The position numbers were made by a program, and so were the translations under genes. 64,000 nucleotides of DNA. Source: CBDCGJ01 sp965238305. Its GTDB lineage: Bacteria; Pseudomonadota; Alphaproteobacteria; GCA-2731375. Where the stretch lies: contig CBDEHK010000001.1 of the NCBI GenBank assembly GCA_965238305.1, positions 124,001 through 188,000 of the forward strand, in the 5' to 3' direction. A model generated the notes under the pieces. It saw only the letters and a program-made list of their open reading frames with translations. It searched no databases and was not told where the DNA came from. Positions 43,185 to 51,559 of the stretch are shown here, piece after piece; position 1 is the stretch's first letter; every line of letters begins with the position of its first letter.

Positions 43185-45875
43185 ATGACTTCCGTTGGAA
43201 AAGACACCCTGAAGACGCGCCGCACCCTGAATGTAGCGGGCGTCGATTACGATTATTATTCGATCCCCGCCGCGGTTGACGCCGGCGCCATCCCGAACGT
43301 GGACAAACTGCCATTTTCCCTGAAGGTGCTGCTGGAAAACATGCTGCGCCATCAGGACGACCGGAGCGTCACTGTCGAGGATGTGAAGGCCGTCGCCGGC
43401 TGGTTGGAAAACAAATCTTCCGACGCCGAAATCGCCTATCGCCCGGCGCGCGTACTAATGCAGGATTTCACCGGCGTCCCCGCCGTCGTCGATCTGGCGG
43501 CGATGCGCGAAGCGATTGTTGAGATGGGCGGCGATGCCAAAGCGATCAATCCGCTGAGCCCGGTCGATCTGGTCATCGATCATTCGGTGATGGTCGATCA
43601 TTTCGGTTCCGCCGGGGCGATGGAGAAAAATATTGAGCTTGAGTTCGAGCGCAATGCGGAACGTTATGCCTTCCTGCGCTGGGGTCAGAAGAACTTCGAT
43701 AATTTCCGCGTCGTGCCGCCGGGCACCGGCATCTGTCATCAGGTCAATGTCGAATATTTGGCGCAAGTGGTTTGGGCAAGCGAAAATGACGGCCGTCAGA
43801 TCGCCTATCCCGATACCCTTGTGGGCACCGACAGTCACACCACCATGGTCAACGGCCTGGCCGTGTTGGGTTGGGGCGTCGGCGGCATCGAAGCGGAAGC
43901 GGCGATGTTGGGGCAACCGATCTCGATGCTGATCCCGGAAGTGGTTGGCTTCAAACTGACTGGTAAATTACCGGCGGGCGCGACGGCCACCGATCTGGTG
44001 CTGATCGTGACGAACATGCTGCGCGAACAAGGCGTGGTCGGCAAGTTCGTCGAATTTTACGGTCCCGGCCTGGATAATCTGCCGCTGACCGATCGGGCGA
44101 CGATTGCCAATATGGCCCCGGAATATGGCGCCACCTGCGGCTTCTTCCCAATCGACAAAGAGACCGTGCGTTATCTGGAATTCACCAGCCGCGATGCGGA
44201 TCGCATCAAACTGGTCGAAGCCTATGCCAAGGCGCAAGGCATGTGGCGGGATGAAAACACCCCCGATCCGGCATTCACCGCCAGCCTGGAACTGGATATG
44301 AGCACCGTGGTGCCCAGTATCTCCGGGCCCAAACGGCCACAGGATCATATCGTGCTAACGGCAGCCAAAGCCGCTTTCGCCCGGGACGTCAAAGGTATCG
44401 ACGCCGATGCCGATATTGCCAACAAAGTCGCGGTCGACGGTAAGGATTACAAAATCGGCAGCGGTGATGTAGTCATTGCGGCGATCACCAGCTGCACCAA
44501 TACCTCAAACCCGACCGTTATGATGGCGGCCGGTATCCTGGCCAAAAACGCCGTCGCCAAAGGTCTCACGCGCAAACCCTGGGTCAAAACCTCTCTGGCG
44601 CCGGGCTCGCAAGTAGTCTCCGACTATCTGGAAGCCGCCGGTCTGCAGGAACCGTTGAACCAGCTTGGCTTCAACGTTGTCGGTTATGGCTGCACCACCT
44701 GTATCGGCAATTCCGGGCCGCTCGATCCGGCGATTAGCGCCGCGATTAATGAAAACGACCTGGTCGCGACCTCGGTCTTGTCCGGCAACCGCAATTTCGA
44801 AGGCCGGATCAGCCCTGATGTGCGCGCCAACTATCTGGCCTCGCCTCCGCTAGTGGTCGCTTACGCGCTGGCCGGCAGCATGAATATCGACATCACCACC
44901 GAACCCCTGGGTCAAGGCAGCGATGGCGAAGACGTATATCTGGCCGACATCTGGCCGAGCCTGGACGATGTGCGGGCAGAGGTAGCGGAAATTCTGACCC
45001 CGGCGATGTTCGCCAAGCGTTATTCCGACGTTTTCAAAGGTCCGAAAGAATGGCAGGCGGTCAAGGCCGACCACAGGCTGACCTATAACTGGGACATGGT
45101 CTCGACCTATGTGAAACACCCACCCTATTTCGACGGCATGCCCGCCGATGCCGGGACTTTTTCGGACATCATCGGGGCCCGGCCGTTGGCAAAGCTGGGC
45201 GATAGCGTCACCACCGACCATATTTCCCCCGCAGGTTCGATCACCCTGAAAGGCCCCGCCGGCAGCTATCTGACCGGCCATCAGGTGCCGCAGCGGGAGT
45301 TCAATTCCTATGGCGCCCGGCGCGGCAATCATGAAGTGATGATGCGCGGCACCTTCGCCAATATCCGCATCAAAAACGAAATGGCGCCGGGCACCGAAGG
45401 CGGTGTGACCCGCCATCAACCCTCGGGTGAAGAGATGAGCATCTATGATGCCGCCGAACGTTATAAAGCCGATGGGGTGCCGCTGGTGGTTGTTGGTGGC
45501 AAGGAATATGGCACCGGCTCCTCCCGCGATTGGGCCGCCAAAGGCACCACTTTGCTGGGCGTCAAAGCTGTCATCGTTGAAAGCTTCGAACGCATCCACC
45601 GCTCCAACCTGGTCGGCATGGGCGTTTTACCCCTGCAGTTCAAGGATGGCGAAAGCCGCGAGAGCCTGGGTTTGATGGGCACGGAGATCTTCGATCTGAC
45701 CGGCATCGCCGCTGGCATCACGCCAGCGATGGATGTCGCCTGCAAGATCACCTTCGCCGATGGCAGCGTTAAGGAAACCACCTTGCTCTGCCGCATCGAT
45801 ACCCTGGACGAAGTCGAATATTTCCGCCACGGCGGGATTTTACCCTACGTCCTCAGGAATTTGATGGCAGCATAA
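43185..45875 (+). CDS. acnA: Aconitate hydratase A
   Basis: 896 residues. AcnA/IRP-type order of domains, with 4Fe-4S cysteines in ITSCTNTSNP and GYGCTTCIGNSGPL, the GTDSHTTMVNGLAVLGWGVG active-site block, and the swivel domain motif GTGSSRDWAAKG. It interconverts citrate and isocitrate. The ATG has GAAGGAG about eight bases upstream. It has no adjacent TCA genes. A diverged second copy of its last 46 codons lies 1.1 kb downstream (46968-47108). Confidence 0.97.
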   Translation: MTSVGKDTLKTRRTLNVAGVDYDYYSIPAAVDAGAIPNVDKLPFSLKVLLENMLRHQDDRSVTVEDVKAVAGWLENKSSDAEIAYRPARVLMQDFTGVPAVVDLAAMREAIVEMGGDAKAINPLSPVDLVIDHSVMVDHFGSAGAMEKNIELEFERNAERYAFLRWGQKNFDNFRVVPPGTGICHQVNVEYLAQVVWASENDGRQIAYPDTLVGTDSHTTMVNGLAVLGWGVGGIEAEAAMLGQPISMLIPEVVGFKLTGKLPAGATATDLVLIVTNMLREQGVVGKFVEFYGPGLDNLPLTDRATIANMAPEYGATCGFFPIDKETVRYLEFTSRDADRIKLVEAYAKAQGMWRDENTPDPAFTASLELDMSTVVPSISGPKRPQDHIVLTAAKAAFARDVKGIDADADIANKVAVDGKDYKIGSGDVVIAAITSCTNTSNPTVMMAAGILAKNAVAKGLTRKPWVKTSLAPGSQVVSDYLEAAGLQEPLNQLGFNVVGYGCTTCIGNSGPLDPAISAAINENDLVATSVLSGNRNFEGRISPDVRANYLASPPLVVAYALAGSMNIDITTEPLGQGSDGEDVYLADIWPSLDDVRAEVAEILTPAMFAKRYSDVFKGPKEWQAVKADHRLTYNWDMVSTYVKHPPYFDGMPADAGTFSDIIGARPLAKLGDSVTTDHISPAGSITLKGPAGSYLTGHQVPQREFNSYGARRGNHEVMMRGTFANIRIKNEMAPGTEGGVTRHQPSGEEMSIYDAAERYKADGVPLVVVGGKEYGTGSSRDWAAKGTTLLGVKAVIVESFERIHRSNLVGMGVLPLQFKDGESRESLGLMGTEIFDLTGIAAGITPAMDVACKITFADGSVKETTLLCRIDTLDEVEYFRHGGILPYVLRNLMAA

Positions 45876-45894
45876 AACTTTTAACAGTGTGAAT

Positions 45895-45924
45895 GAGAAG
45901 GGTGTCTAAACGGACGCCCTTCTC
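45895..45924 (+). terminator. acnA hairpin terminator
   Basis: A 12-bp stem (GAGAAGGGTGTC / GACGCCCTTCTC, one G-T pair) with a 6-base loop, 19 bases after the acnA stop. No long T-run follows, so it may act as a 3' stabiliser or a weak terminator. It also lies before the end of the convergent esterase gene. Confidence 0.65.
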
Positions 45925-45937
45925 TATGATGCCCAAG

Positions 45938-46864
45938 TCATAATTTCTGATGTGCACGCACGAAGTTCCAGAGCGCCTCCGCGCTATCAATATCTCGGTT
46001 GTGACCACCGGATTTTTTGAGCCAATTTTCTGAAATCGGCTCCCGCTTTGGCAATGAATGCCCACCTCCGGTCACCCGCAACAGCACGACCGTATTGTCG
46101 CGACGACATTCAGTCCAAGTTATACGCACAATGTAGCTGTTGTCGTCTTTGTCGACGTCGTCTAGTCTTTTCGCCTTCTGCTTTTTACACCCCTGCAAAA
46201 GCCGGAAATGATTCATCGTTTCTGGGATAGAGATTTCTCGGCCGTTTCGGAAGATCCAACCGTCGTATGGAAGTATTCGGTCCCTCGTACCGGCGATGAC
46301 CATCATAGGGGGCGGATTTTTGTTCGCGCAATTTTTTTGGTCCTGTTCGTGCATCGTTCCAATCATCGGGACCGCCGCGGCGAATGGTGTGTCGGCCTGA
46401 CAAATAAACTTGTAGGACATAATAGCGCCGTCCGAAATACCGGCCAGATATACGCGGGCAGGGTCAGCCAGCCGCTCCTCGATCAGTCCCGCAACAACCT
46501 TGTGGATGAACCCAACATCATCAATCGTCTGCCCGTTCGGAAACGTATTGTTCTTTAAACCGGCAACCAAATTCCATTGCCCGAAATAGGCAGCAGGATG
46601 GACGACAAGAAAATTCTCCTTCTTGGCCAATTCCTCAATTCTCTGCCAAGCTACTGGGTCAAGAGTGGTGCGTGCCCTAATTGCCACCTCTTTATTAAAG
46701 TAGCCGTGCAAAACAACAACCACCGGCGCGGGGCCCGCCAGCGCCGCAAATTTGTTATGGAGCCGATACAGACGATTTTCGTTTTGATGTTGAACGCTTC
46801 GAACTTCTGCTGCCAAAATTAAAGGACATGCCAAGAGGATAAATACAATCACGATTAATTTCAT
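45938..46864 (-). CDS. Exported PHB-depolymerase/LpqC-type esterase
   Basis: 308 residues with a signal peptide (MKLIVIVFILLACPLILA-AE). Alpha/beta hydrolase of the polyhydroxybutyrate depolymerase/feruloyl esterase group: VVVLHGYF oxyanion segment, Ser in LAGISDGAIMSY, Asp in GTRDRILPYDG and His in TGGGHSLP. It has several Cys. It should cleave an ester in the periplasm or outside. It lies between intact acnA and the acnA tail copy and is AT-richer than either, so it probably arrived with the rearrangement. Confidence 0.85.
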   Translation of the reverse strand: MKLIVIVFILLACPLILAAEVRSVQHQNENRLYRLHNKFAALAGPAPVVVVLHGYFNKEVAIRARTTLDPVAWQRIEELAKKENFLVVHPAAYFGQWNLVAGLKNNTFPNGQTIDDVGFIHKVVAGLIEERLADPARVYLAGISDGAIMSYKFICQADTPFAAAVPMIGTMHEQDQKNCANKNPPPMMVIAGTRDRILPYDGWIFRNGREISIPETMNHFRLLQGCKKQKAKRLDDVDKDDNSYIVRITWTECRRDNTVVLLRVTGGGHSLPKREPISENWLKKSGGHNRDIDSAEALWNFVRAHQKL

Positions 46865-46967
46865 TTTGACCTGCCCGAAACTGACAATTAATTCAACTTA
46901 AACGAAAAATAATATTTCCATAATACGCTATTTTTTGTCGAATTCTAGATGCATCAAGCATTGCACG

Positions 46968-47108
46968 GATGTCGCTTGAAAGATCACCTTCGCCGATGGC
47001 GCGATCAAGGAAACCACCTTGCTCTGCCGCATCGATACCCTGGACGAAGTCGAGTATTTCCGCCACGGCGGGATTTTGCCGTATGTGCTCAGAAACCTGA
47101 TGGCGTAG
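46968..47108 (+). pseudogene. Diverged copy of the acnA 3' end (46 codons plus stop)
   Basis: In the same orientation as acnA and in one frame, this stretch repeats the aconitase C-terminus (FADG..KETTLLCRIDTLDEVEYFRHGGILPYVLRNLMA) and ends in TAG. By eye about 17 of 141 bases differ from 45732-45875. Eleven of the differing codons are synonymous, one creates an internal stop (TGA for Cys), and the intact gene has one extra Ala codon at the end. The mostly silent divergence means this copy evolved as part of a working acnA before being cut off. There is no start codon and no similarity upstream of 46968. Confidence 0.88.
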
Positions 47109-47124
47109 AGGCGGCGGCCAGCTC

Positions 47125-47601
47125 TCACACGCGCTTCGACCGACGGCGCAGGCGGACCCAGCTGACCGGACGGCCGGAAAGTGGAGCCCGGTGGCGGCCG
47201 ACCGCTTGAAACCCCTGGGCCCGGTAAAACCGCAGCGACGCCCGCCCCGCCTCCAGACATTGCAGGCTTAAGGGACCGCCGGCGATCATCTGCGCTGCAT
47301 CCAACAGGGCACCGCCAATGCCGTTCCCTTGCAGGTCCGGTTCGACAAACAGGTGCCAGACATGCCGGTGGGCGATATCGAGATCGACAAAACCGGCGAT
47401 GAAATCCCCGATTTCCGCCACCCGCCGCTGCCGCCCCTGGACCGGCAGGGGGGCGCCATCGTCGAACATCGCCACCGCATGGGGCAAGCGCACCGGTAGC
47501 TCGGAAGCCATCCAGGCCGCCGCGATAATCTGGCCGCAACGAATATCATCGACCGGCCGCGCCCGCCGAATGGAAAGCTGATTTTTCAACGTCATCGACA
47601 T
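47125..47601 (-). CDS. GNAT family N-acetyltransferase
   Basis: 158 residues. GNAT fold with the acetyl-CoA-binding motif A region HLFVEPDLQGNGIGGALLDAA and the following ASLRFYRAQGF. The N-terminus IRRARPVDDIRCGQIIAAAW is also typical. The substrate is unknown. High GC like the main chromosome, unlike the genes on both sides. A Met two codons downstream is an alternative start, and no clear ribosome binding site is seen. It lies 16 bases from the acnA remnant, facing it. Confidence 0.82.
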   Translation of the reverse strand: MSMTLKNQLSIRRARPVDDIRCGQIIAAAWMASELPVRLPHAVAMFDDGAPLPVQGRQRRVAEIGDFIAGFVDLDIAHRHVWHLFVEPDLQGNGIGGALLDAAQMIAGGPLSLQCLEAGRASLRFYRAQGFQAVGRHRAPLSGRPVSWVRLRRRSKRV

Positions 47602-47762
47602 ATCGAACCCATGGCAATCACCCGATCCCGCGTCGCGCCCGCGCAAGAGGTACTGGCCACACGATCAAAACACAGCCACCAACCCTCAATCGAGAGCCCG
47701 AGATACATCCCAACACCTAACCCCGACTCCGTCCTGCGTTCGAATTAAGTATTGGAATTAAG

Positions 47763-47780
47763 TATTGAGTCCCCGGAATT
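47763..47780 (+). repeat. Left inner inverted repeat
   Basis: TATTGAGTCCCCGGAATT. It matches the reverse complement of 48616-48633 at 17 of 18 positions and overlaps the second left-end AATTAAGTATTG copy. Confidence 0.85.
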
Positions 47781-47908
47781 GTGTGAAGCGCTCAAGTTTG
47801 ACAAATGAACAATGGCGTAATTATGCTGGTCGGCATAAAACAAAATTGGTTTAGACCTAAGATTTTCAAAATTCAACACATGCTAATGCCGAAACTAGGA
47901 AATTCTAA

Positions 47909-48610
47909 ATGCGTGGAATATCTGTTTTATTACTCATAATTTTGTTAGCGGCTTGCGAAACAACGAATAGAAATCCAACAAATTTCAGCGAATTAGCGAA
48001 AGCAATTGCGAAAAAGTTGGATGAAAAAATTGATTCAGAACAGTGGGAATCGATAGACCCGTCGAAAGTCGAATTCACAATCACAGGCAGCGCCTCAAAA
48101 TATTCTCGCTGGTTACAACAAGTGACACCAATCGGTAAAATAAATGCAGTTGCGATAGTCTCCGACGATCCTGTTGACTTAAGTTTTATTGTAACAATGA
48201 GACTAACGAAAAAGGACGTCTACTTAACAGAGGTGGACGTTGTTGAATTAGAACGCGAAGTGTTGAAGCATGTCGAAAAATTTGGTGACCTTGTCAGCAA
48301 GTCCGAATTTGGCGACAACAATATCAAGCTGTATCGATTTCTAGCTAAGAGGAATAATAGCTACTTTGAGCCGTTTTTAGCCTTTTTCGATCGACCGGAA
48401 TTTGGCCCGCAAGCTACTTCGGAGGATGTCAATTTTGATTTTATGATGGCGGGTTTCTCATTCCCACGAAGTTATTTGCAACGTCACGGCGCAAGTAGGG
48501 AATTCGCAAGAGCGGCAACCGATGAATTTTTTGGCCGGATCAAGTTCAAGGATGATTCCCTGAACAAGTTATTCGCTCGAATGCAACGCCTTCCGCAGGT
48601 ATTAAATTAG
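47909..48610 (+). CDS. Lipoprotein of unknown function within the repeat-bounded unit
   Basis: 233 residues. Lipoprotein signal peptide with lipobox LLAAC (Cys16), so membrane-anchored and facing the periplasm. The rest is soluble, rich in Lys, Asp, Glu and Phe, with no known catalytic motif that I can see and no further Cys. AGGA lies 10 bases before the ATG. Composition is much AT-richer than the chromosome on either side, and inverted repeats lie on both sides, so it looks acquired. Family not recognised. Confidence 0.75.
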   Translation: MRGISVLLLIILLAACETTNRNPTNFSELAKAIAKKLDEKIDSEQWESIDPSKVEFTITGSASKYSRWLQQVTPIGKINAVAIVSDDPVDLSFIVTMRLTKKDVYLTEVDVVELEREVLKHVEKFGDLVSKSEFGDNNIKLYRFLAKRNNSYFEPFLAFFDRPEFGPQATSEDVNFDFMMAGFSFPRSYLQRHGASREFARAATDEFFGRIKFKDDSLNKLFARMQRLPQVLN

Positions 48611-48615
48611 TACGG

Positions 48616-48633
48616 AATTCCGGGGACACAATA
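48616..48633 (-). repeat. Right inner inverted repeat
   Basis: Forward-strand AATTCCGGGGACACAATA; its reverse complement equals the left copy except for one base (GTGTCC against GAGTCC). It starts six bases after the lipoprotein stop codon. Confidence 0.85.
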
Positions 48634-48734
48634 CATAATTTGAACTAATTTGCGTAAACTGGTCGAATAAATACGACAATTCAATACTTAAACCCGCGCG
48701 TATTTGCTACTGCGAAGGTACGTCCCCCAGTTTG

Positions 48735-49634
48735 CTAACTCCGCAGTCGTGGCGTGTTGGCGACGAAGACGCCGCTGAGGACCAGGGCGAGGCCGGCGAT
48801 CAGGATGAGGGTCACGGTTTCATCCAGCAACAAGGCCGCCAGCAGCATGGCGGAGACCGGGTTCAGGGTCAGATAGATCACGGTCCGGGTCGGCGGCAAC
48901 CAGCGAAGTGCCCAGGTGAAAAGCGAAAACTGAATGGCCCCACCAAAGGTGCCGAGGAACAGCACCGCGAGCCAGCCGGCGGTGCTGAATTCTGGCCAGC
49001 TCAGGCCGCCGGCGGCGGCGCCAAAACCGGATAGCGACAACGGCGCCAGAACCAAGGCGCCGCACAACATCGCCAGGGCGGTGACAAATAACGGGCCCAG
49101 GTGGACCAGGGTGGCGCGGGCGAACACCGAATAAATCGCCGCGGAAAACGCCCCCAATAACATCAGGCTATCGCCGAGCAGATAATTGTGCCCGCTGACT
49201 TCTAATGCCGCCGGGCCAAAGACCAGGGCGATACCGGCAAAGGCCAAGATGACGCTGATGACTTTCCAGCGGCTTAAATTTTCGCGGCCAAACAACACCG
49301 CCACAATCAACGTTTGGATCGGGATCGTTGCAAGGCCGATGGCACCGCGAGCGGCCGGAATATATTGCAGCGAGGCGTTGAAGGCCCAGGGGAAAAAGCC
49401 AAAAAAGATCGCCCCCAGGATAGCGATCTGCAGATAGTCTTTGCGCCGCAAGCCACCCTGGGGCCAGGCGAAGATCAGCACCGGCGCCAGACAGACCGCG
49501 CCGATGACATAGCGGTAAAACGCCAGGCTCACCGGATCGCTTTCCCCGATCACCAAGCGGGTCGCGACTACGCAGGCCCCGGCGCTTAAGGCCGCCGTGA
49601 GGGCCGCCGCATTCGCCCATAAAATTTTGTTCAC
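48735..49634 (-). CDS. EamA/DMT family exporter
   Basis: 299 residues, ten membrane helices in two EamA halves (about 8-140 and 155-290). The second half shows the LNPVSAMLLAALLLDE pattern near the end. It probably exports a metabolite or drug. GTG 49634 is chosen because GGGAGG lies five bases upstream; a GTG 24 bases earlier is possible. It is divergent from the HxlR regulator across two matching operators, so it is the likely target of that regulator. Confidence 0.87.
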   Translation of the reverse strand: MNKILWANAAALTAALSAGACVVATRLVIGESDPVSLAFYRYVIGAVCLAPVLIFAWPQGGLRRKDYLQIAILGAIFFGFFPWAFNASLQYIPAARGAIGLATIPIQTLIVAVLFGRENLSRWKVISVILAFAGIALVFGPAALEVSGHNYLLGDSLMLLGAFSAAIYSVFARATLVHLGPLFVTALAMLCGALVLAPLSLSGFGAAAGGLSWPEFSTAGWLAVLFLGTFGGAIQFSLFTWALRWLPPTRTVIYLTLNPVSAMLLAALLLDETVTLILIAGLALVLSGVFVANTPRLRS

Positions 49635-49699
49635 CTCGCCCTCCCGATTTGCCGTCACCCGAATGTCCCGCAGTGGCCATATTAGGCGTCAGCAAATTC

Positions 49700-49758
49700 A
49701 GTGACTTTAAAAATGGAAGTTACTTTGTAAAGAACAAACTTTAAAAATGCAAGTCACT
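49700..49758. promoter_or_regulatory. Two matching operators between the exporter and hxlR-type gene
   Basis: Site 1 (49700-49724): AGTGACTT, 9-base spacer TAAAAATGG, AAGTTACT. Site 2 (49734-49758): ACAAACTT, spacer TAAAAATGC, AAGTCACT. Each is an inverted repeat with the same spacing, and the two share the TTTAAAAATG-AAGT core as direct repeats 34 bases apart. They lie in the divergent promoter region, as expected for an HxlR dimer controlling its own gene and the exporter. Confidence 0.75.
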
Positions 49759-49803
49759 CGGGTAAACTCGCATTACGCGACGCCAACAGGTTTAAACAAG
49801 ATC

Positions 49804-50172
49804 ATGACAAACGCGCTTGAAAACCAAGATCATGTCTATCGCTCCGGCTGTTCGATTGCCCGCACTCTGGAGCTGATGGGCGATAAATGGACCCTGCTGA
49901 TCATTCGGGATTTGTTATGGCACGGCAAACATACTTTTCAGGCGCTGCAGGATAGCGCCGAAGGGATGCCCAGCAATATCCTGTCGGCACGCCTGCGGCG
50001 CCTGATGGCCTGGGGCCTGGTGGACCGGGAAGCCTATCAAAACCGTCCGATCCGCTATCGCTATCAGCTGACCGCCGCCGGTCAGGCCCTGGAACCGGTG
50101 CTGAAACAGCTCATGCAATGGGGCCACCACCATCTCGACGGCGGTTTTTATGCGCCGCCAAAGGAAAAATAA
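49804..50172 (+). CDS. HxlR family winged-helix regulator
   Basis: 122 residues, one HxlR domain: CSIARTLELMGDKWTLLIIRDLLWHGKHTFQALQ and SNILSARLRRLMAWGLVDREAYQ. The single Cys (in RSGCSIAR) sits near the N-terminus where HxlR-type sensors of electrophiles keep a reactive Cys. The ATG at 49804 gives the family start; an in-frame ATG at 49747 lies inside the operator region. A VOC gene follows by 12 bases, so the two form an operon. Confidence 0.88.
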   Translation: MTNALENQDHVYRSGCSIARTLELMGDKWTLLIIRDLLWHGKHTFQALQDSAEGMPSNILSARLRRLMAWGLVDREAYQNRPIRYRYQLTAAGQALEPVLKQLMQWGHHHLDGGFYAPPKEK

Positions 50173-50184
50173 CGGAGCATCATC

Positions 50185-50559
50185 ATGGACGTGGCGCGCT
50201 GCGGCATCATTCTGTTCACCAAAAACTACCGGGCTTGCGTGGATTTTTATACTCAAGTGCTGGGCCTTAAAGTGATGCATCAGAAGGACGAGCCGGGCTC
50301 GGTGCTAACCTGCTGCGAATTCGGTGGCGCTTATTTGATGATCGAAGCTGGCGACAGCCTGGCGCAAACAGAAAAGTCCTTGGACGAAAACCCGACGAAA
50401 TTGCGCTTCAATGTCACCGATGTCGAGGCCACCGCCAACATATTACGCGCCCGCGGGATCGATCTTACCGTCGAGCGCTTCAGCTGGGGCACCATCGCCA
50501 ATTTCACCGACCCGGACGGCAATCTCTGCGCGCTGCGGGATGAAACTAGTTTTCAGTGA
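50185..50559 (+). CDS. VOC superfamily (glyoxalase-like) protein
   Basis: 124 residues. Two beta-alpha-beta-beta-beta units of the vicinal oxygen chelate fold: FTKNYRACVDFYTQVLGLKV and FTDPDGNLCALRDE. It could be a glyoxalase, dioxygenase or resistance protein. With an HxlR regulator and a DMT exporter next door, detoxification of a reactive carbonyl or a drug is plausible. GGAG lies before the ATG. Confidence 0.85.
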   Translation: MDVARCGIILFTKNYRACVDFYTQVLGLKVMHQKDEPGSVLTCCEFGGAYLMIEAGDSLAQTEKSLDENPTKLRFNVTDVEATANILRARGIDLTVERFSWGTIANFTDPDGNLCALRDETSFQ

Positions 50560-50580
50560 ATGGCTAGGTTCCAAGCGGTG

Positions 50581-50904
50581 TCATTCGATCGAGACGTAAC
50601 CCACTTCGACGGCCCGTTGCAGGGCGGTATAGGCGTCGCGGGTTTCTTCGAATTGTTTGCGGTAGGTCGATAGCTCTTCGATCGCGTCCGAATTCTGTTG
50701 TGCTTCGCCGGTATTGTTATCGGCAAAATTAAACGCCGCTTCGATATATTGTGCCCGAAGTTTGGCAACCGATACCGCGAACGACAACATCCGTTCGGTG
50801 GTGACCGGCGGGATGACTTTGTGGATAATTTCTTTGTTGGCAAGCCGGATGCTCTGCTCAGCCGTCATCAGGAAGCGTCTGTTTGCTGCCAAATCGTCAC
50901 TCAT
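50581..50904 (-). CDS. Small helical protein of unknown function
   Basis: 107 residues, almost wholly helical, with no signal or membrane segment. Charged heptad-like patterns (NSDAIEELSTYRKQFEETRDAYTALQRAVEVGYV) suggest a coiled coil or helical bundle. Family not recognised. Codon usage is normal for the chromosome. It is divergent from the small gene at 51119. Confidence 0.65.
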   Translation of the reverse strand: MSDDLAANRRFLMTAEQSIRLANKEIIHKVIPPVTTERMLSFAVSVAKLRAQYIEAAFNFADNNTGEAQQNSDAIEELSTYRKQFEETRDAYTALQRAVEVGYVSIE

Positions 50905-51118
50905 CTTGATCTCCGTGGAAGAAACTTTAGCCGCTCATTTTGCCTCTAAAATTCTTAAGCAAGTGTTACGACGAAATCGCTGTACAAATGATTCCGCTAT
51001 ACAAGTATTTGCTAATTTTCTACTAGACTCACTTGCACCATTGCTCCTACCATTCAATCAGTACCTGTCAGTTTGTGTAAATCAACAAAATCAATCTAAC
51101 AAAACGAGGGGAAATATC

Positions 51119-51421
51119 ATGACCGTAGCATCAATGACATTTTGGTCGATCGAGCCCGCAGATGTCGAAGCCGCGTTGGCGCAAATCGCGGCGGCGAAAA
51201 AACTGGTGATGGCATCCGGCGGCGAAGACATGCGCGTCGGCCAAATCCAAACCGGGCAATATACCGGCAAGTGGATCGCGACCGTGCGCTACGCCAATAT
51301 GGAGGCATTCGGCAAATCCAACGACAGCTTGGCGACCAATCAAGAGTGGCTGGCGATCATGGCTGATCCCAAGGCCACCCTGCTGGCCCGCAACCTCATC
51401 CGCGGCGTCGATATCGCCTAG
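51119..51421 (+). CDS. Small ABM/dimeric-barrel-like protein
   Basis: 100 residues. GAGGGGAAA before the ATG. The pattern of an N-terminal strand, a long helix with ADVEAALAQIAAAKKLV, then strands (GQYTGKWIATVRYANMEAF) and a terminal helix fits a ferredoxin-like dimeric alpha/beta barrel. The function is unknown. It sits alone behind 214 bases of AT-rich upstream DNA that must hold its promoter. Confidence 0.65.
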   Translation: MTVASMTFWSIEPADVEAALAQIAAAKKLVMASGGEDMRVGQIQTGQYTGKWIATVRYANMEAFGKSNDSLATNQEWLAIMADPKATLLARNLIRGVDIA

Positions 51422-51559
51422 GCGAAGCCGATCCAACGAACTATGGGCTGAATGTCATCGGCTCGAAACCTTCTGAGTTTCCGCCCCCTAGCCAGGGTCG
51501 CCGCTTGTCTATAGGCTTTCCGCGTTGAACGATCATACATTGGGCGCGGGGCATTAGAG

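Larger units (their letters stand above)
47743..48691. mobile_element. AT-rich unit bounded by nested inverted repeats, carrying a lipoprotein gene
   Basis: Left end: two tandem copies of AATTAAGTATTG(G/A) (47743-47768) running into TATTGAGTCCCCGGAATT (47763-47780). Right end: AATTCCGGGGACACAATA (48616-48633), then AATTCAATACTTAA (48678-48691), both inverted relative to the left. The enclosed DNA is strongly AT-rich and carries one gene. The GTCCCCGGAATT core resembles repeats I associate with RAYT/IS200-type transposases, but no transposase is present, so it would be a non-autonomous unit. No target-site duplication is obvious. Confidence 0.55.
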
